64,000 bases of DNA from Larus michahellis (lineage: Eukaryota > Chordata > Aves > Charadriiformes > Laridae). The stretch is taken from NCBI RefSeq assembly GCF_964199755.1, contig NC_133906.1, positions 15,907,378 to 15,971,377 of the forward strand. The letters are read 5' to 3'. The notes under the pieces are model-generated. The model searched no databases. It saw only the letters and a list, made by a program, of their open reading frames with translations, and was not told the origin of the DNA. Position 1 is the stretch's first letter, and every line of letters begins with the position of its first letter. This document shows positions 13,112 to 25,586 of this stretch, piece after piece. The translations under genes were made by a program, and so were the position numbers.

Positions 13112-16100
13112 GGGAAAAAAGGGATAAACAGGAATGTAGTCCTCAACTCCCTGGGGCAGGCTAAGAAAGAAAGAGGGGCAGGAAAAGAGGAGCTGCAGCA
13201 GAAAAGCATTGAATAGACACCTGGACAGGTATAACGAGAGAGACAAACTTAGATCGGTAAGAAACTGTGAGGACAAGCCTGCTCAATAAAAAGCTGATGA
13301 TAGGGAACCACAGGGAGAGCGTGCGCTAAATGACATCATTTACTACTGTGCTTGTGATCGCTCATTATGCTGCATTATGCTGTAGATCCTATTATATGCT
13401 GCTTCATACAAATCTGGCCCCTGCTGTGTCAGGCACAACATATAAAAAGAGAAAGAAATCATTCCTTGCCTCAAGGAGTTCATGATGGAGAGTAAGGAGT
13501 GTTTCTATGAAAAATTGCATCATCGGTTCTGTGTTGGAGGCTGTGGAAGATGGTGACAGGTGGGCAGCATGTTTCTCAGAGTTCAGAGTTTTGTAACAAA
13601 AGGAAATTAGATATATAAAGTAGAAATGACTGTTGGCTGAGATGGCAAAGGGAACCTTTGGAGGTACAGCATTTTGAATTTGTTGAGGGGGAATGATTCA
13701 TTTTATTGGTATGGAGATGCTGGAGGTTTCATTTGATCTTAGATTTTGTAGGCTACAAATCCTCACCCCTTCTAACTCAGAGACAAATCCTGTGCGGTTT
13801 GGTGGTATTTGTGGCTTTCATTTGAAACTCGATGAACCCGGGTAATCACTTCTGCTTTGACATGGTGGCTTCTTCCAATGAAGAACCCAAAAATTCAACA
13901 GGTGATAAATGCCAGAAAAGAGAAGGATGCAGGCGAAGTCTTGTGATCCAAAATGATCTCATTTTAAACAGCTCCAGGAGGTCCGTATAACACAACGGCA
14001 GCCTGAGGTTAAGGGAGGAACAGAAGCGATGCCTGGGAGGACGCTGTGGTCAGCCCAGCCTGGCCCAGGAGTATCCACCTCTGGCACTTGTGGATTCCTC
14101 TAAACAGGGAACTGGGAAGGACGCCTTTAATGTAACAGGGTAAAGAGCCAATGTTCCTGGTCTCAGCAAAGAATAGAGAATGTGCAAGCAAGTAGCCACA
14201 GAGAGGTAAACTGAGTCTAGGATAAATAAGAGACTTTTGTTTGCAGCCCTTGGTAGGAGGAAGCTTGAAGACAGGTAGTTGGTTTTAGGCAGAGATTGAT
14301 TGGTTTGGCTGGCAGGGAGAATAATTTGCTGGTTGTTAATGGGGTTGTATTTGATGATGGCAGGAAAGTGATTTGTCCATGAAGGAATGATTGCCACCAG
14401 GAGCTGGCTTGTAGCTGCAGGAGGATGCATCCCAAGCCTGAGGTGCCCATAACTGCCCCAAACAACTCTGTAAAGCACAAAATTATCCTGAGACCCAAGA
14501 GAGAGGAAGGTTCTTCTAAATTCATCTACTGTGGTAAGTGGGGTTTGGGTGCTCTTTGCAAGAATGGCAGGGTAAGATAGGAAGCTCAACAAGTTTCAGG
14601 GTATAACTTAAACTGCACAAAGCCTTGTCACGCTTCTCCATATGTAAATGTATGTTTAATTCGTACATTCAACTGAGCAAATTCAGGAATGTGTAGCAGT
14701 GCAGGACTATGCGGCCCTGGCTCCTGCAGGGACTCCTGGCTACAGCCTCCTGGAGGAAAATCCAAGCTTTAGCCTCTGACATTTGTATGCTAAAATATAT
14801 GTTGGAGTCGGCCACTGAACACTGCAAATATTTCAGAGCAAAGGACTTCAATACAAAATTCATGCCAGCCCTATAGGGCCTGGTGCAAAAAAAATACTCA
14901 GGAGATAGAGGCTGAGGCCAGACTAAAACCCCGCACTTCGTTCAGTCACAGGAAATTGCTCTGCCTCAGTTTCCTCGACTTAGCTGGGGTTAGTTGGTTT
15001 GATTTTGAAGAATAAGCTTTATTCTATAGAACTTGCCATACTCCATTTATTTCCATAAAGTCCCCATCAGCTGGAGAAGTTTCCCCCTTTGTTTCATTGC
15101 ATTTGACAATAGAAGAGAATTTTCCTCTCTCAACTGACACATTAACCATTATAGTTAGTGAAAAATACTGTCCAGCAGGGTTAAGTCATTCCACTTAGAT
15201 GGCTTTGACTTTGCTATGCCAATTATTAATTTTCATGAATTTCAAAATATGTTTTATGCTGATAAAGCTTCTTAAAGCGTTTCCTCTCAAGCTGTATTAA
15301 AGAAAGTGGTGCTTACATAAGTCCTTTGGAATACCTAATGTGCCGTGGCTTTTGCTATAAATATTCGCCAGTTCATTATTTTCACTAAACCTCACAAGTG
15401 GGGTAGGTATTGATTATTTTACCGCTTGCAAGAGAAAAGCCTTGGGTACTCGCGTACGGTCTGAATAAGCTTGCAAAGCAATCTGCCGCTTTCAGTCTGG
15501 CCAAGCGGGCAATTATTTTCCTAGATTTCCTACCTTCTGTTTCCTCTTGAGTTTCCATATTTTTCTGCTTTTACGTTGGAAATTAATTTGCTGCTTGTAA
15601 AAGGCACTTGACTGACAGGATTGACCCAGAAAACTCTCTCCCTCCAAGTCCAGAAAGGTTTTTCCCACCAGGGAAGAACTTGGAAAACTGTGAGGCTTGG
15701 GGGGTAACGTGGCTCCTGGCAGCTGGGTGAGGGTTGCGCTGCCCCACAGCAAATCCCTCCCCTGCAGGGTAGATAGGATTTAATGGCTCCTTCCGCATGA
15801 TGGAGCGTGTCCTCACACAATTTGCCCAAATTATCCTTGTTTATCGTTGTCTCTGCCCCCTCACTTACAATGCCGGCAGCCTCGGGGTGATAAATGCTGG
15901 TCCAGCCTCTGCAGTGGGCTGAGAGTCGCTTTGGGGTGTTTGTCCACCCGGTTCCGCACAACCTAAATATTCTGACTGCTAATTGATTCTCTGCTCCTAT
16001 CTCCAACAGGTCCAATAAAGCAACCAAAGAGCTGTCAGTCTGGCGCGTTTTAGGCACCTTGGAGCAAATGTAGCGTGCTCGGCCGCTAATGAAACTGCTG

Positions 16101-17410
16101 TCAGCTGAAGGACGTGGTGCACGCTGCACTGGTGACATGTCATCAGCTCCGGGGTAGGTTTGTTTGCTGCTTTGCTTTCCCCCGTCATTTTTCACCCAGA
16201 AATAATTTCCAAGATCTCATGTTCTGTTATAAAAGTGTATAAAATCATCTTTCGCTGACAAAAAAAAAAAAGACCCAACACCGTGTACGGTCTTCTCACC
16301 TCCTGCATGGTTCAGGAGGTTCACAGATATCCTGGATGTGACCTCCAGTTAATCCTGACATTTCAGAGTGGAATATTTCCCTTATTTCTGAATATCAGAA
16401 GTAAGTTTGCTGGTTTGGGAAAAACCAAGGTCTATCACCATGGGGAATATTTTAAGAAATCAGAAAAGTGTCATTTCCCTATGACAAATGGCACACAGCA
16501 ATGACAAAATAATGTTTAATAGCAGCAGAGGTTACTTGCTGCTGATGTTGCAGAAGTCTGGAGCTTCGAAGGACTAGAAAAGCTTGATCTGCATTTTCAG
16601 CTTCATAAGGGAAAAAGAGGAAAAAGTGAACTGTGATTCATTACTTAAAATAAGACAGCGGGTAGGAAGTGAGGGAAGATGACTCTCCTGCTTTCAAAAG
16701 GAAATATGTCCAAAGACCCATCTGGAATGTCTGAAAGAGCAGGCAAAGCCACTACTGCTGAGCTGCGGCTTTTTGCGCTAATTTCCACCACAACACCTTC
16801 AGTCCTCTCCGAAATTACCTTTGTGTCGCTGAGCTCAGTTCAGGTTGGGAACTGGGTTAGGCTGAACCGGGAGAAATTAAATTTAGTGGGGAGCAGGAGG
16901 ATTTAATGCGAATGCTTGTGGCACTGACAATTCACATCCTGGAGGTTTTGCACTGATTTCTCAATGGGGACAAGCCCTGGGGATCCAGCTTTAATTGTCT
17001 GAACCAGGAAGCTCCAGATTACCTTAACGTTTGTGCTGACTTCGCCTGGACCCCTCGTGCAGGCAGGGTGCATTAACCACGCAGCCGAGCGTGGCCCAAG
17101 GCAGCCGAGATCGGATCGGCTCCAGGTGCTTGGCGAAATCGTGGGAAATTGCCTACTCTGGTATGAAACTGCACCAGAGGAGACGGGAACAGCAGCATTT
17201 GCTCATGACGGATGAGCCCTAATTTATTTCCGCTGTAAGAGATTTTGGAGGCAAGGTTACCCTATAAATGATGTTTCAATTGTAATTTTGTTAAATGCCC
17301 TTCTCCTGTAGGGGAAAAAACAAATTGCCGCTGCCTTTCATTATTTCAGGTAATCAGTAACACATCCTCAGGTCCAATACTGTCATTTATTTTATATGAT
17401 ATATCTGTGT

Positions 17411-17493
17411 TTTTGTATAATGTATGTATGTATATGTATGTGTGTGTGTATACACACAACATATGTGTGTATATATATATAATATACATATGT
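17411..17493. repeat. Compound TG/TA microsatellite
   Basis: Runs of TATG, TG, TATACACACA and a (TA) stretch follow one another over about 80 bases. The TGTGTGTGTATACACACA core is palindromic. Confidence 0.9.
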
Positions 17494-20400
17494 TTATCAG
17501 GAGAAAGCTAATTCATGGGTCATGCCTGATCCAGCTAAGATCTTCACAGGTCCATCAGAGCCAAGGACAGCCATCACAGCTGCAAGGTGACACATAGCAC
17601 CATCCCTGTGGGACAGTGTGTGGCCTCTCTGCCAATGTGTCGTCATGGCACTTGTTTCAAAGAGGGTTTCCTCTGGCTCGTGAGAACTGGAGAGATGCTC
17701 TCTTCCCAACAGGCGATGGAGACAAAAAGTGACCAAAATCAGACATCAGAGATGCCAGGGTGGAGAGGGAAGGGGGCAGCCCCCCAGGTGTGTCCCTGTT
17801 TCCAGGAGGAGGTGGCAGCTCGTCCCGTGCCGTGCCAGCGTGGCACTAGCAGCACGTGAGGCTGCGGGCTCCGTGTCCGGTGTGGCACGTGAAGCCAGTG
17901 AATCCCAATCTGAACCTCTTCCTAGAAGGCTTCAAATACGACTTTGGTCTGATACGAAGCAGAAGAAACATGGACTGATGACGTCCCATCCTGACTCCCT
18001 GATTTATTCTGATTCTTTTCACTGGGGGCATGGAGCAAATTAAACGTAGGGGCCATCGCTGACAGATAGTGTAGCATGTGCAGCGCAGGGACCGCTATTT
18101 CCCAGAACTGCCCGTCATTTGTATTCCTTTTTTGCCGGTGATGTATATGGCTTCATTACTAAGTGGCTGACCTTTACCGAGCAGCTTGTCAGAAGCAGAG
18201 GTTTCAGCCTGACGGTTGCTGGCTCCGAAAGGTTACCTGGGAGAAAGGCGAACTGCAAAGGCAGCCCTTGGAAACCCTCCTCCCTACTCTGGGGGCGTGC
18301 AGCGGAGTGGCCACAAACTTTTTTGTGTTGATACTTGAGAGTGACAAACGGTGGCTGTTTGTTTTGAATGTGCAATTACTGAGGCACTGGCTGGCTGGCT
18401 GTTAGGTTTCCCCAGCGAACGGATGGGACATTACTGGGGTTTCTTTTAAAGGTTTCACATTTAATAGAAATTTGGCACTTGATGCCATCGTATTGATTTT
18501 GAGAACAGCCCATTGTGGCAAACCTGCATATATTTTAAATAATTATTCTACTGAAAACTCTTTCTCTCCTTCTGTAGCCTTGTTACTCAGATGTAATTTC
18601 TGAACTGCAAAGAAAACATTTCTGCTGTCATGTGGCAGTAGGGCTTTAGCAAGCGAGCCTGTCTCAGTCCACGGGGATGTATGTGTCAGCCAGCAAAAGG
18701 CTGACTGATGTCTCAGATCCAGGCTTCTTTTCTTAAACAAGGAGAAACACTAACTTTGAATCAGGAGATAAGGAGTCTGTCATTTAAAAGAGACTTGGAA
18801 AAAAAAAAAGAAAGGTATTGGTTTAAGTCTACCTTCAACAAAGTAGTAGACAAGTTAAAATCTTCTCTACCTTTGAGCAGACTTGCTGGAGCATGATGTG
18901 AGCTTGCAGCAGTTGCACCAAAAGCAGCATCACCTGTTTTACGAGTGGGCATATTGCGAACACCGTCTGGAAGAACTGTTCCGAGGGGTATTATTTGGAT
19001 GCATTTTGGCCAGGGTGACTACCTGGGGTAACACGGTGCAGGTTCAGCGACGAATCCCAAAGCAACCCAGCTCGTTTGCTGGATTCACCCCAGAGGTGGC
19101 TGCAAGGAAGGGACGAGCCCCCGCTGACGGGGGGGGGCTTGGCCCTGTTACCAGCCTCACCCCAGCACCTCCCCAGGTCTGGGCTGTGCCAGGCTTGAAG
19201 GTAAGTCTGCAGGGGTCATCTCCCCTTGGGGATTTTGGCAGCTGCAACACATGGTACCTTGCAGCGAAGCAAGTCTATCTGCTTTCCCAAGCTCAGGGCT
19301 GCGTCTCCTCTTGGATCGGAGTCAGTCAATGAATGCTGTTTCCCCCATCCCCTCAGAGAGAGAAGAATTGAAGGGCTGGATGGATAACTCCTGATGAACA
19401 CCAGGAACTTGCATTATTAATCGCTCAGCGCCTCTCCTGGTAGCCTACCTACTGTTCGGAGGACACAGACTCAGGTACATGATAAGAATCACCAATGAAT
19501 ATACTACAGGGCGATGGTAAAAGTGAGATACCCCAACTACTGGGAGATTATCTTAGTCCAGGCAGTGGGGAAATGCAGTGTGCTGATATTTACAGGCATT
19601 AACTGGATTCTCACTGTAAGAGGTTACTTTCGCCTTCAGCCAAAAAAAAAAATCCCATTTGAAACAATCTAAAAACCTGCGTAGGGAAAGCAGGGAATTA
19701 CTGGCACGAAGATGCTTGCAAAGGTTAAACAAGTGAGTTGTCCTGCTCCAGGGAGTTGGAGAAACCTCAGGTTGGGTCATGGTTGATTTTTGTCCATTGG
19801 GGAAGCCTGAGACAGACCCTGCCATAGACATGACACCCAGAGATGGGAGAAGGACTTCCATCAGTCCCAGTGAGGTACCTGCACGCAGGGCTGGGGGGGT
19901 CAAGCTCCCTGCTTCACTGCAGTTATCTAATGGGAAGATAACACGAGACTACCTTAATTGCCAATTCATTTGGCTTAAATGTGCATTCCTGCCGCTCTGG
20001 AGTGCTGCTGCAGATGAAAGAGACTGGACAAGGAGCAAAGTGCAGAAGTTTTGGTTCAGCAGATCCCATTATTGCCAGGTAGAAGCCTGGGAAATCACAG
20101 GTTGCAAGAGCAGACTGGCTTAACCTTAACTACAGATGTGCTGCCATAATTACGGGTGCTGTTTATGAGCAGAGCCAACTCTGTTGTGGGACTGTTTTTC
20201 TCGTCTGGAATTAATGAAAGAACTAACAGCCCCGTTGACTGAGCACATCAGCAGTCAGTTAAGTGCATCCAGTCAGCAGAAGGTGATTTTAATACTAGGC
20301 CAGCGGTCTCTCACTAATTAAAATAAACATTTATTATTTATTTTTGGGATTCTTTCCAAGAGGGAAAATACAGTTTGGAAAGGCTTTCAGAGCTGATTGC

Positions 20401-22660
20401 CTTCCACAGCCTGGTCCGTGCTTGAGACCGACATGAGGAGGATATGGGAGGGGGGAAAGGAAGAGAAGGATGAGGAGGAACAAAAGGTGTTGAAAAGCTC
20501 AGATGAGTCTCAAAGCTGGAACAGAAACAAATCAATGTCAGGAATTAGAGAAAGAGCAGGCAGGGAGAGAACAGAAAAAGGAGCAGAACAAAGACGACAG
20601 ACAAAACATGATTGATTGGGAGGGAGGGTGGCAAAAGACAGCTGAGTGACTGGTGGGGGTAACGGCAGAGGTATGAACCTGGGGGTCTGGAGACATTATC
20701 GCTGGGATCTCTAAGCGGGGGTGGGGCTGGAGAAGCATTTGCCAGGAGTGGTGGTGGTGTGGCTGTCACTCTTTGGGGTGGAGACAGGGGAGATGACCCA
20801 TGGAGGGCTCCTCCTGCTCTGGTTGAGGTCCCACGGCAGCCTTCACCCCAGAGGGACGGCAGGTGGAGACCGTACAGGTAAGACCTTCTCCCGGGTCTCT
20901 TGCCAGTCAGCACAGGAGGTAGCCAGCTGAGGTACAGGCTTGGAGACTCCTGCCTGGCCAGCAAACTAGCCCAGGTCACATACATAGTGAACACACATGC
21001 AGGGCCCAGGGCCAGCCGCAGCGTGTGCTGCTCTTCTTCCACTGTGGTTGTCTGGCAGCAGATATCGAGTAAACACATCTTTCCTCTGGGAACCAGGGCG
21101 AACTGCCCAGTACCTCCACAGTAAACAGTAAAACATCTGTCCATAAAACATCTGCGTGTGCAGGGGGTGTCAGGGGAGTGTTCTAACCCCAAACCCACAG
21201 CCCTCAGGGGCTTCCCCTGCGGAGCAGATGAGCTTCCGTGGTGGCTTCTTGTCCTACAGGTCTTCTCCAATGGCTGTAGGAGAGGCAAGCCTGCATTTAG
21301 CCATAGTTTCTGCTCTCTGTTTGGTTCCCAGCAGAATAAAGAGTGGCTGCTCTTTCATGGGAGGTGTCAAGCAGATCTGAGGGCAGAGGGAGGAAAATGT
21401 AATAGCTCTTCACACCACCTCTGTAGAGAGGGGAAAAAAAAAGAGCAACTTAGTAAAATCACAGATTTTCTTATTGCTTGATGCTACATCTATAGAAATC
21501 AGAGGGGAATCTACCATTCAAACCAATTAAGTGCTGATATCCTCATTTTGGATTTTATATTGTCCAATAACCTGTCAGGTGTCACCAAGACTAGACCATA
21601 TTGAGGCAGTGCAAGGTCTGTAGGCAGAGAAAAAAATCTTTTTTTTCAGATGATCTGGTATTACTGGAAAATTAGGAGAGCTTTTCAGCATCCGAGTGCT
21701 TGTGAATAGGAAAAGCAGCCTTCAAAACTAAATAAGAGTTGAGAACAGTTGTTAAGAGCTTAACTGGATGAGTGTCCCTTAGACTATGATGAGAGGAAAA
21801 GCAGCAGGTATAGTACTTGTGGCCTACGTAGCTTTTGATCAATGCTTAGATAAATTCCTTAATATTATTTACCTCCCATGGGGTTTCTACTCTTTGATGT
21901 TGAAGTTAATGGCCAACAGTAGCAAAGAGTCACCACGATACATTCAAATGTGAGACTAAAGGTGTGACATCGCTTGAGCGCTGCAAACTAGCAACTATTC
22001 TCCTATCGGAGCATTTGCTCAAATATCCTGTTGATGGGGGAATGTTTTCCTCCCTCTTGCAACTATTTCACACTATAGGGAAATCAAAATCCGCTTTCAA
22101 AACAGCTATAGACATGGCCTATTTTTAATAGGGCGTTTATGGAAAGATGCTCAGCACCTCCTACGTGGTTCTCTGCTCCCACTGAGCAGGCAGCACCGTG
22201 CAGGATGAGGCCGTGTTTTGGCATCAGTTACCGAGGAAACTGCCTCTATAGAAATGGAGCATCTGTTTCTATTAGCAACGGCAGCTTCTGCATTTAAGTG
22301 TGTATTAGTGCACTTAAACTCCTTATCATTGAATTCTGTTTGTTTATGGGTTTTGCAAGTTTGGGGGCTGGGCGGTGAGAATGGGGTTGTCACAGGAGAG
22401 CAGGTTACCATCAGTGGGACAGACGGTGGGGGAGGCAGGAGAGGGGAGAACACGATTCCTGTGTTCTCCCCTGTAAGAGCCGGGCATCCTCCTGAACCCG
22501 CACACACACCTCCTGTGAAACACAGTGGTTTGAAAGCCAGAGACGTGCCTGGCGATGTGTGAGGAGCAGAAGTTAGCGTGGCTGAGTGCTGTGCTCAGCT
22601 GTGCCAAGAAAGCCCAGGGCCCTTCTCTATGTCCAGAAAGCTTCTCCCAGCCAGCAAGGA

Positions 22661-23041
22661 CGGACGGACGCTTTGGATAGCAGAGGAGTGAGGTAACATG
22701 GGAAAGCTCTTGTGGGGCAGTTCTCTTTCAGAAACAACAGGATGCTGCCAGTATGTTCCTGTAGCTATTCCCGGTAGGTACACGGAGACGGAAATGATTT
22801 CTGCCGTGATGACTAAAGCAGTGCATGACGAGCCGTCATCCTTACCTTTCGCTGTCAAAAGTGCCGGGCTCGACGTCTGCAGGCGAGTTGGAGTGGGACC
22901 GGAGCCAAGCGGCTCATTCGCTCCGGTGGGCTGGGGGACGGAGCGCAGTGTCTGCTCCGCATTCCTGGGTATCCGCACGTCTGCCGCCGGGCATCTGCAG
23001 CGGGGAAAGGCGTGCTGAGGAGAGCTGGATGTGGGAGGGCG
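22661..23041. promoter_or_regulatory. CpG-dense patch (possible small CpG island)
   Basis: I count about 17 CpG dinucleotides between 22861 and 23015, and about 10 more in the 200 bases before that. This is far denser than the surrounding intergenic DNA, where CpG is sparse. Such patches in birds often mark promoters or unmethylated enhancers, but no TATA box, known exon or gene start is visible. The regulatory role is inference. Confidence 0.4.
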
Positions 23042-25494
23042 AAAGGCTGCAAAGCAAGAGGAGTTTTCAGTGAAGAGCAGCTCCTGTGCTCTTGTTCGCA
23101 ATGCAAACAGACCAGCAGAAAGGAAAGGCTTGGCTTTCACTCGAGAGCAGCCACAAAGCAGTTGGGAAAGTTTTTTCCTATTTACCTGGAGGAATTTTGT
23201 TGCATGTCTCAAGGGGACTTTTACATTTCCTTTGGAAAATAGGCTACAATCACCCAGAGAAATGGTGTGTGAAAAGACTAGGGTGGGAATCACCAGTGAG
23301 ATGAACACCCCAAGTGAGGCACCGACTACATGAGCATGTTTAATTAAAGATGTGAACATTCTGTTCTGCTGCGATAAAGCTTGTATCCGTAAAGTATCAG
23401 TATTTTGTCATTAAAGAAAACAAACCCATGTAGCTCAGAGGGTGCGTGAGGTGAAAACACATTGAGGTTCATCTCAGGTTCTGGTTTTTCCTTGCATACA
23501 AGCATCACTCCTACAAAACAGGAACTATCATTTTCTCCAATAGGGAAACTGATTTCTTCTGACTCCAAAGGTTATGCTGGAATGACTAAAACTAATCAGG
23601 CTGGGTTGTTTGGTAGCTTATAGCAAGCCTTAAAAGCTGAGCCAAGCTTATAGCAATTCAGCTAAGTAGATTAACGTGTATGAATCTTCGAAGCTGTCAA
23701 TCCCTTGCAGAGAATTTGTATTAGGCACTTTTGGGTGCTTCTGGCTAGTCCTTCCCAGCTGATATTGCTTGCTCACCGCCAGATTCACTGAGCATGCAAA
23801 CTTTTCTTTGCTTCTGTGGTTTTGTATTTCTCTTTGTTTCCCTGCGAAGAGGGAAAGGAAACACATTTGTGTATTGCCATGGTTGCAAAACCTGGCATTC
23901 CAAAGGCAAACCAGTTCCCTTTGTACGTTATTGGGTCAGCTGAGATGAAATGAGGAGCAAAGAATGTGTCTGAGCCCTTCAGCTTTTGGATTTTCAGTGA
24001 GAGAAACATTTAAAGGGCATAGCCAGGAGGTTTGCTGTGATCTTGCTCAAACAGCTGCAGAAACCATCTCTACTTGATGCTTGTTACAACCCCTCAGCTG
24101 ATGATAACCACTGTCATAGCCAAAGTTGAGAAAAACTACGTAAGGGCTACTATATCTGTACAAAATGCTGGCTTACTTTAACAGCCTTCATTGGTACAAT
24201 TAGTGACGGATACCCGGTGAGCTGAGGTGGCGCAGAGGGCAGGAGAGGCGTGATGGCGGTGTCTGCACCTCCAGGTGACAGCAAACAGCCCTAGGGCCGG
24301 GGTGGAAGGAGGGGATGCAAATAACTTCTTCAGTTCCTCCAGGCAAGTCTCGTATGGAGAAGTCTGATGAAACATGGGTGCTTTTAAGGTGTTTGAGCCA
24401 TCGTTTAAAAATGGCACGTTACTGCAGTTCCTGAAGAGAGTGGTACATGCTGCTGTTTGGGAAGTTGACTCCTGGCGGCTTTCCTGGTGCCAGAGGGTGT
24501 CTCAGGTTTGCTCAGCAGGCAGCTTAGGGAACAGTTCCTGGTACTGTTGCTGAAAGATCTTGCTCCTGCATGATGTTACAAAGCAGTTGAGAAAAATAGG
24601 AAATGCTGCCGAGACTGCTCATTGCGCTTCCCGCACACTCTTGACTTGCTTTTGTTGTTCGAAACAGAATATTCGCGGGTTTTCACTTCCAGTGCTAATA
24701 TTATATCTTAGTGCTGCCATGTACGTTATTTTTATCAACAACTCCTCCAATGAATGCTGTTGATGGTCTGCCCGGTGCGGCAGATGGTAACTAGGAAAAC
24801 ACATTCCTGTGGGGCCCTGCTCCAGGATGATAGACATCAGCAGGGCTGTACGGGTCCCCAGGGTGAGCACTGAGGGGCTGCCCTCTGGGCTGGCTGGCTT
24901 CAGCCTCAATGAGGTTGGAGGAAACCGGGTAAGACTGGGAGTACAGCTGGGATCATTCCTCCCAGGTATCCATCTCTAATCACCCTCGCCTTCTGCAGTG
25001 AGAAGGCACTACTGCTGCTGAGACCCACCTGCCTGGAAATGAAGTTTTTCCTGAGCAGCCTAATGCTCAGCATGCTAGGCAAATTGTTATAAATGTGTTT
25101 ATAATTATTTACCTAATTGCGAGTGTCTTCACAAATGATTTTGCTAGCACTTAATGGGACTAATGTAACACCTGAAGCTATAGTAATGGAAATATAATGC
25201 AGCACGATAACAACACCACAAAGACTGATCTGAGTGGGATTCGTGTCTCCAGATCCCAGCCGCAGGTGGGTAGTTAGGATAGAAAGGAGCTTACAGTGCA
25301 GGAACTGCTCTGACGAGCGTGAGCAGGCAGGCAAGGGGCACAGGGAGAAGGAAAGTCGCAGGGACGCTGTAGAAAAGAGGAGAATGCAGGGCACCGGGAG
25401 ATGAGGACCCTTTTTTGGAAGCATGGTCAGGCTAGGGGTCATGGGCACGGTCAGAAAGAAAACACAAATGGGTATTTGTTTTCATTGGACAGGT

Positions 25495-25586
25495 TTTCTT
25501 TCTTACTTTTTGGGGTTTTTTTTGTGTGTGATTTGTTTTCTTTATTTTTATGTGGGGTTTTTTGTGTGGGTTTTTTTTTTGTTTTT
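25495..25586. repeat. T/G-rich low-complexity stretch
   Basis: Repeated GGGGTTTTTTTTGTGTGTG-like blocks over about 90 bases. It yields a meaningless F/G/V-rich open frame on the plus strand. Confidence 0.8.

Larger units (their letters stand above)
7391..17410. other. Intergenic sequence with low-complexity tracts
   Basis: This region is mixed in composition. It contains a moderately GC-rich part at 7620-7920, a C-rich tract at 10771-10814, a T19 run at 12212-12230 and an (AAAT)n-like run at 13089-13111. Open frames of 165 to 221 codons (7609-8106, 10270-10890, 15530-16195) sit mainly in GC-richer parts, overlap frames on the other strand, and show no domain. Confidence 0.6.

Noticed and set aside
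15530..16195. 221-codon minus-strand open frame
   Set aside because: No known family, no repeated motif and no convincing splice context; other frames on the same strand overlap it.
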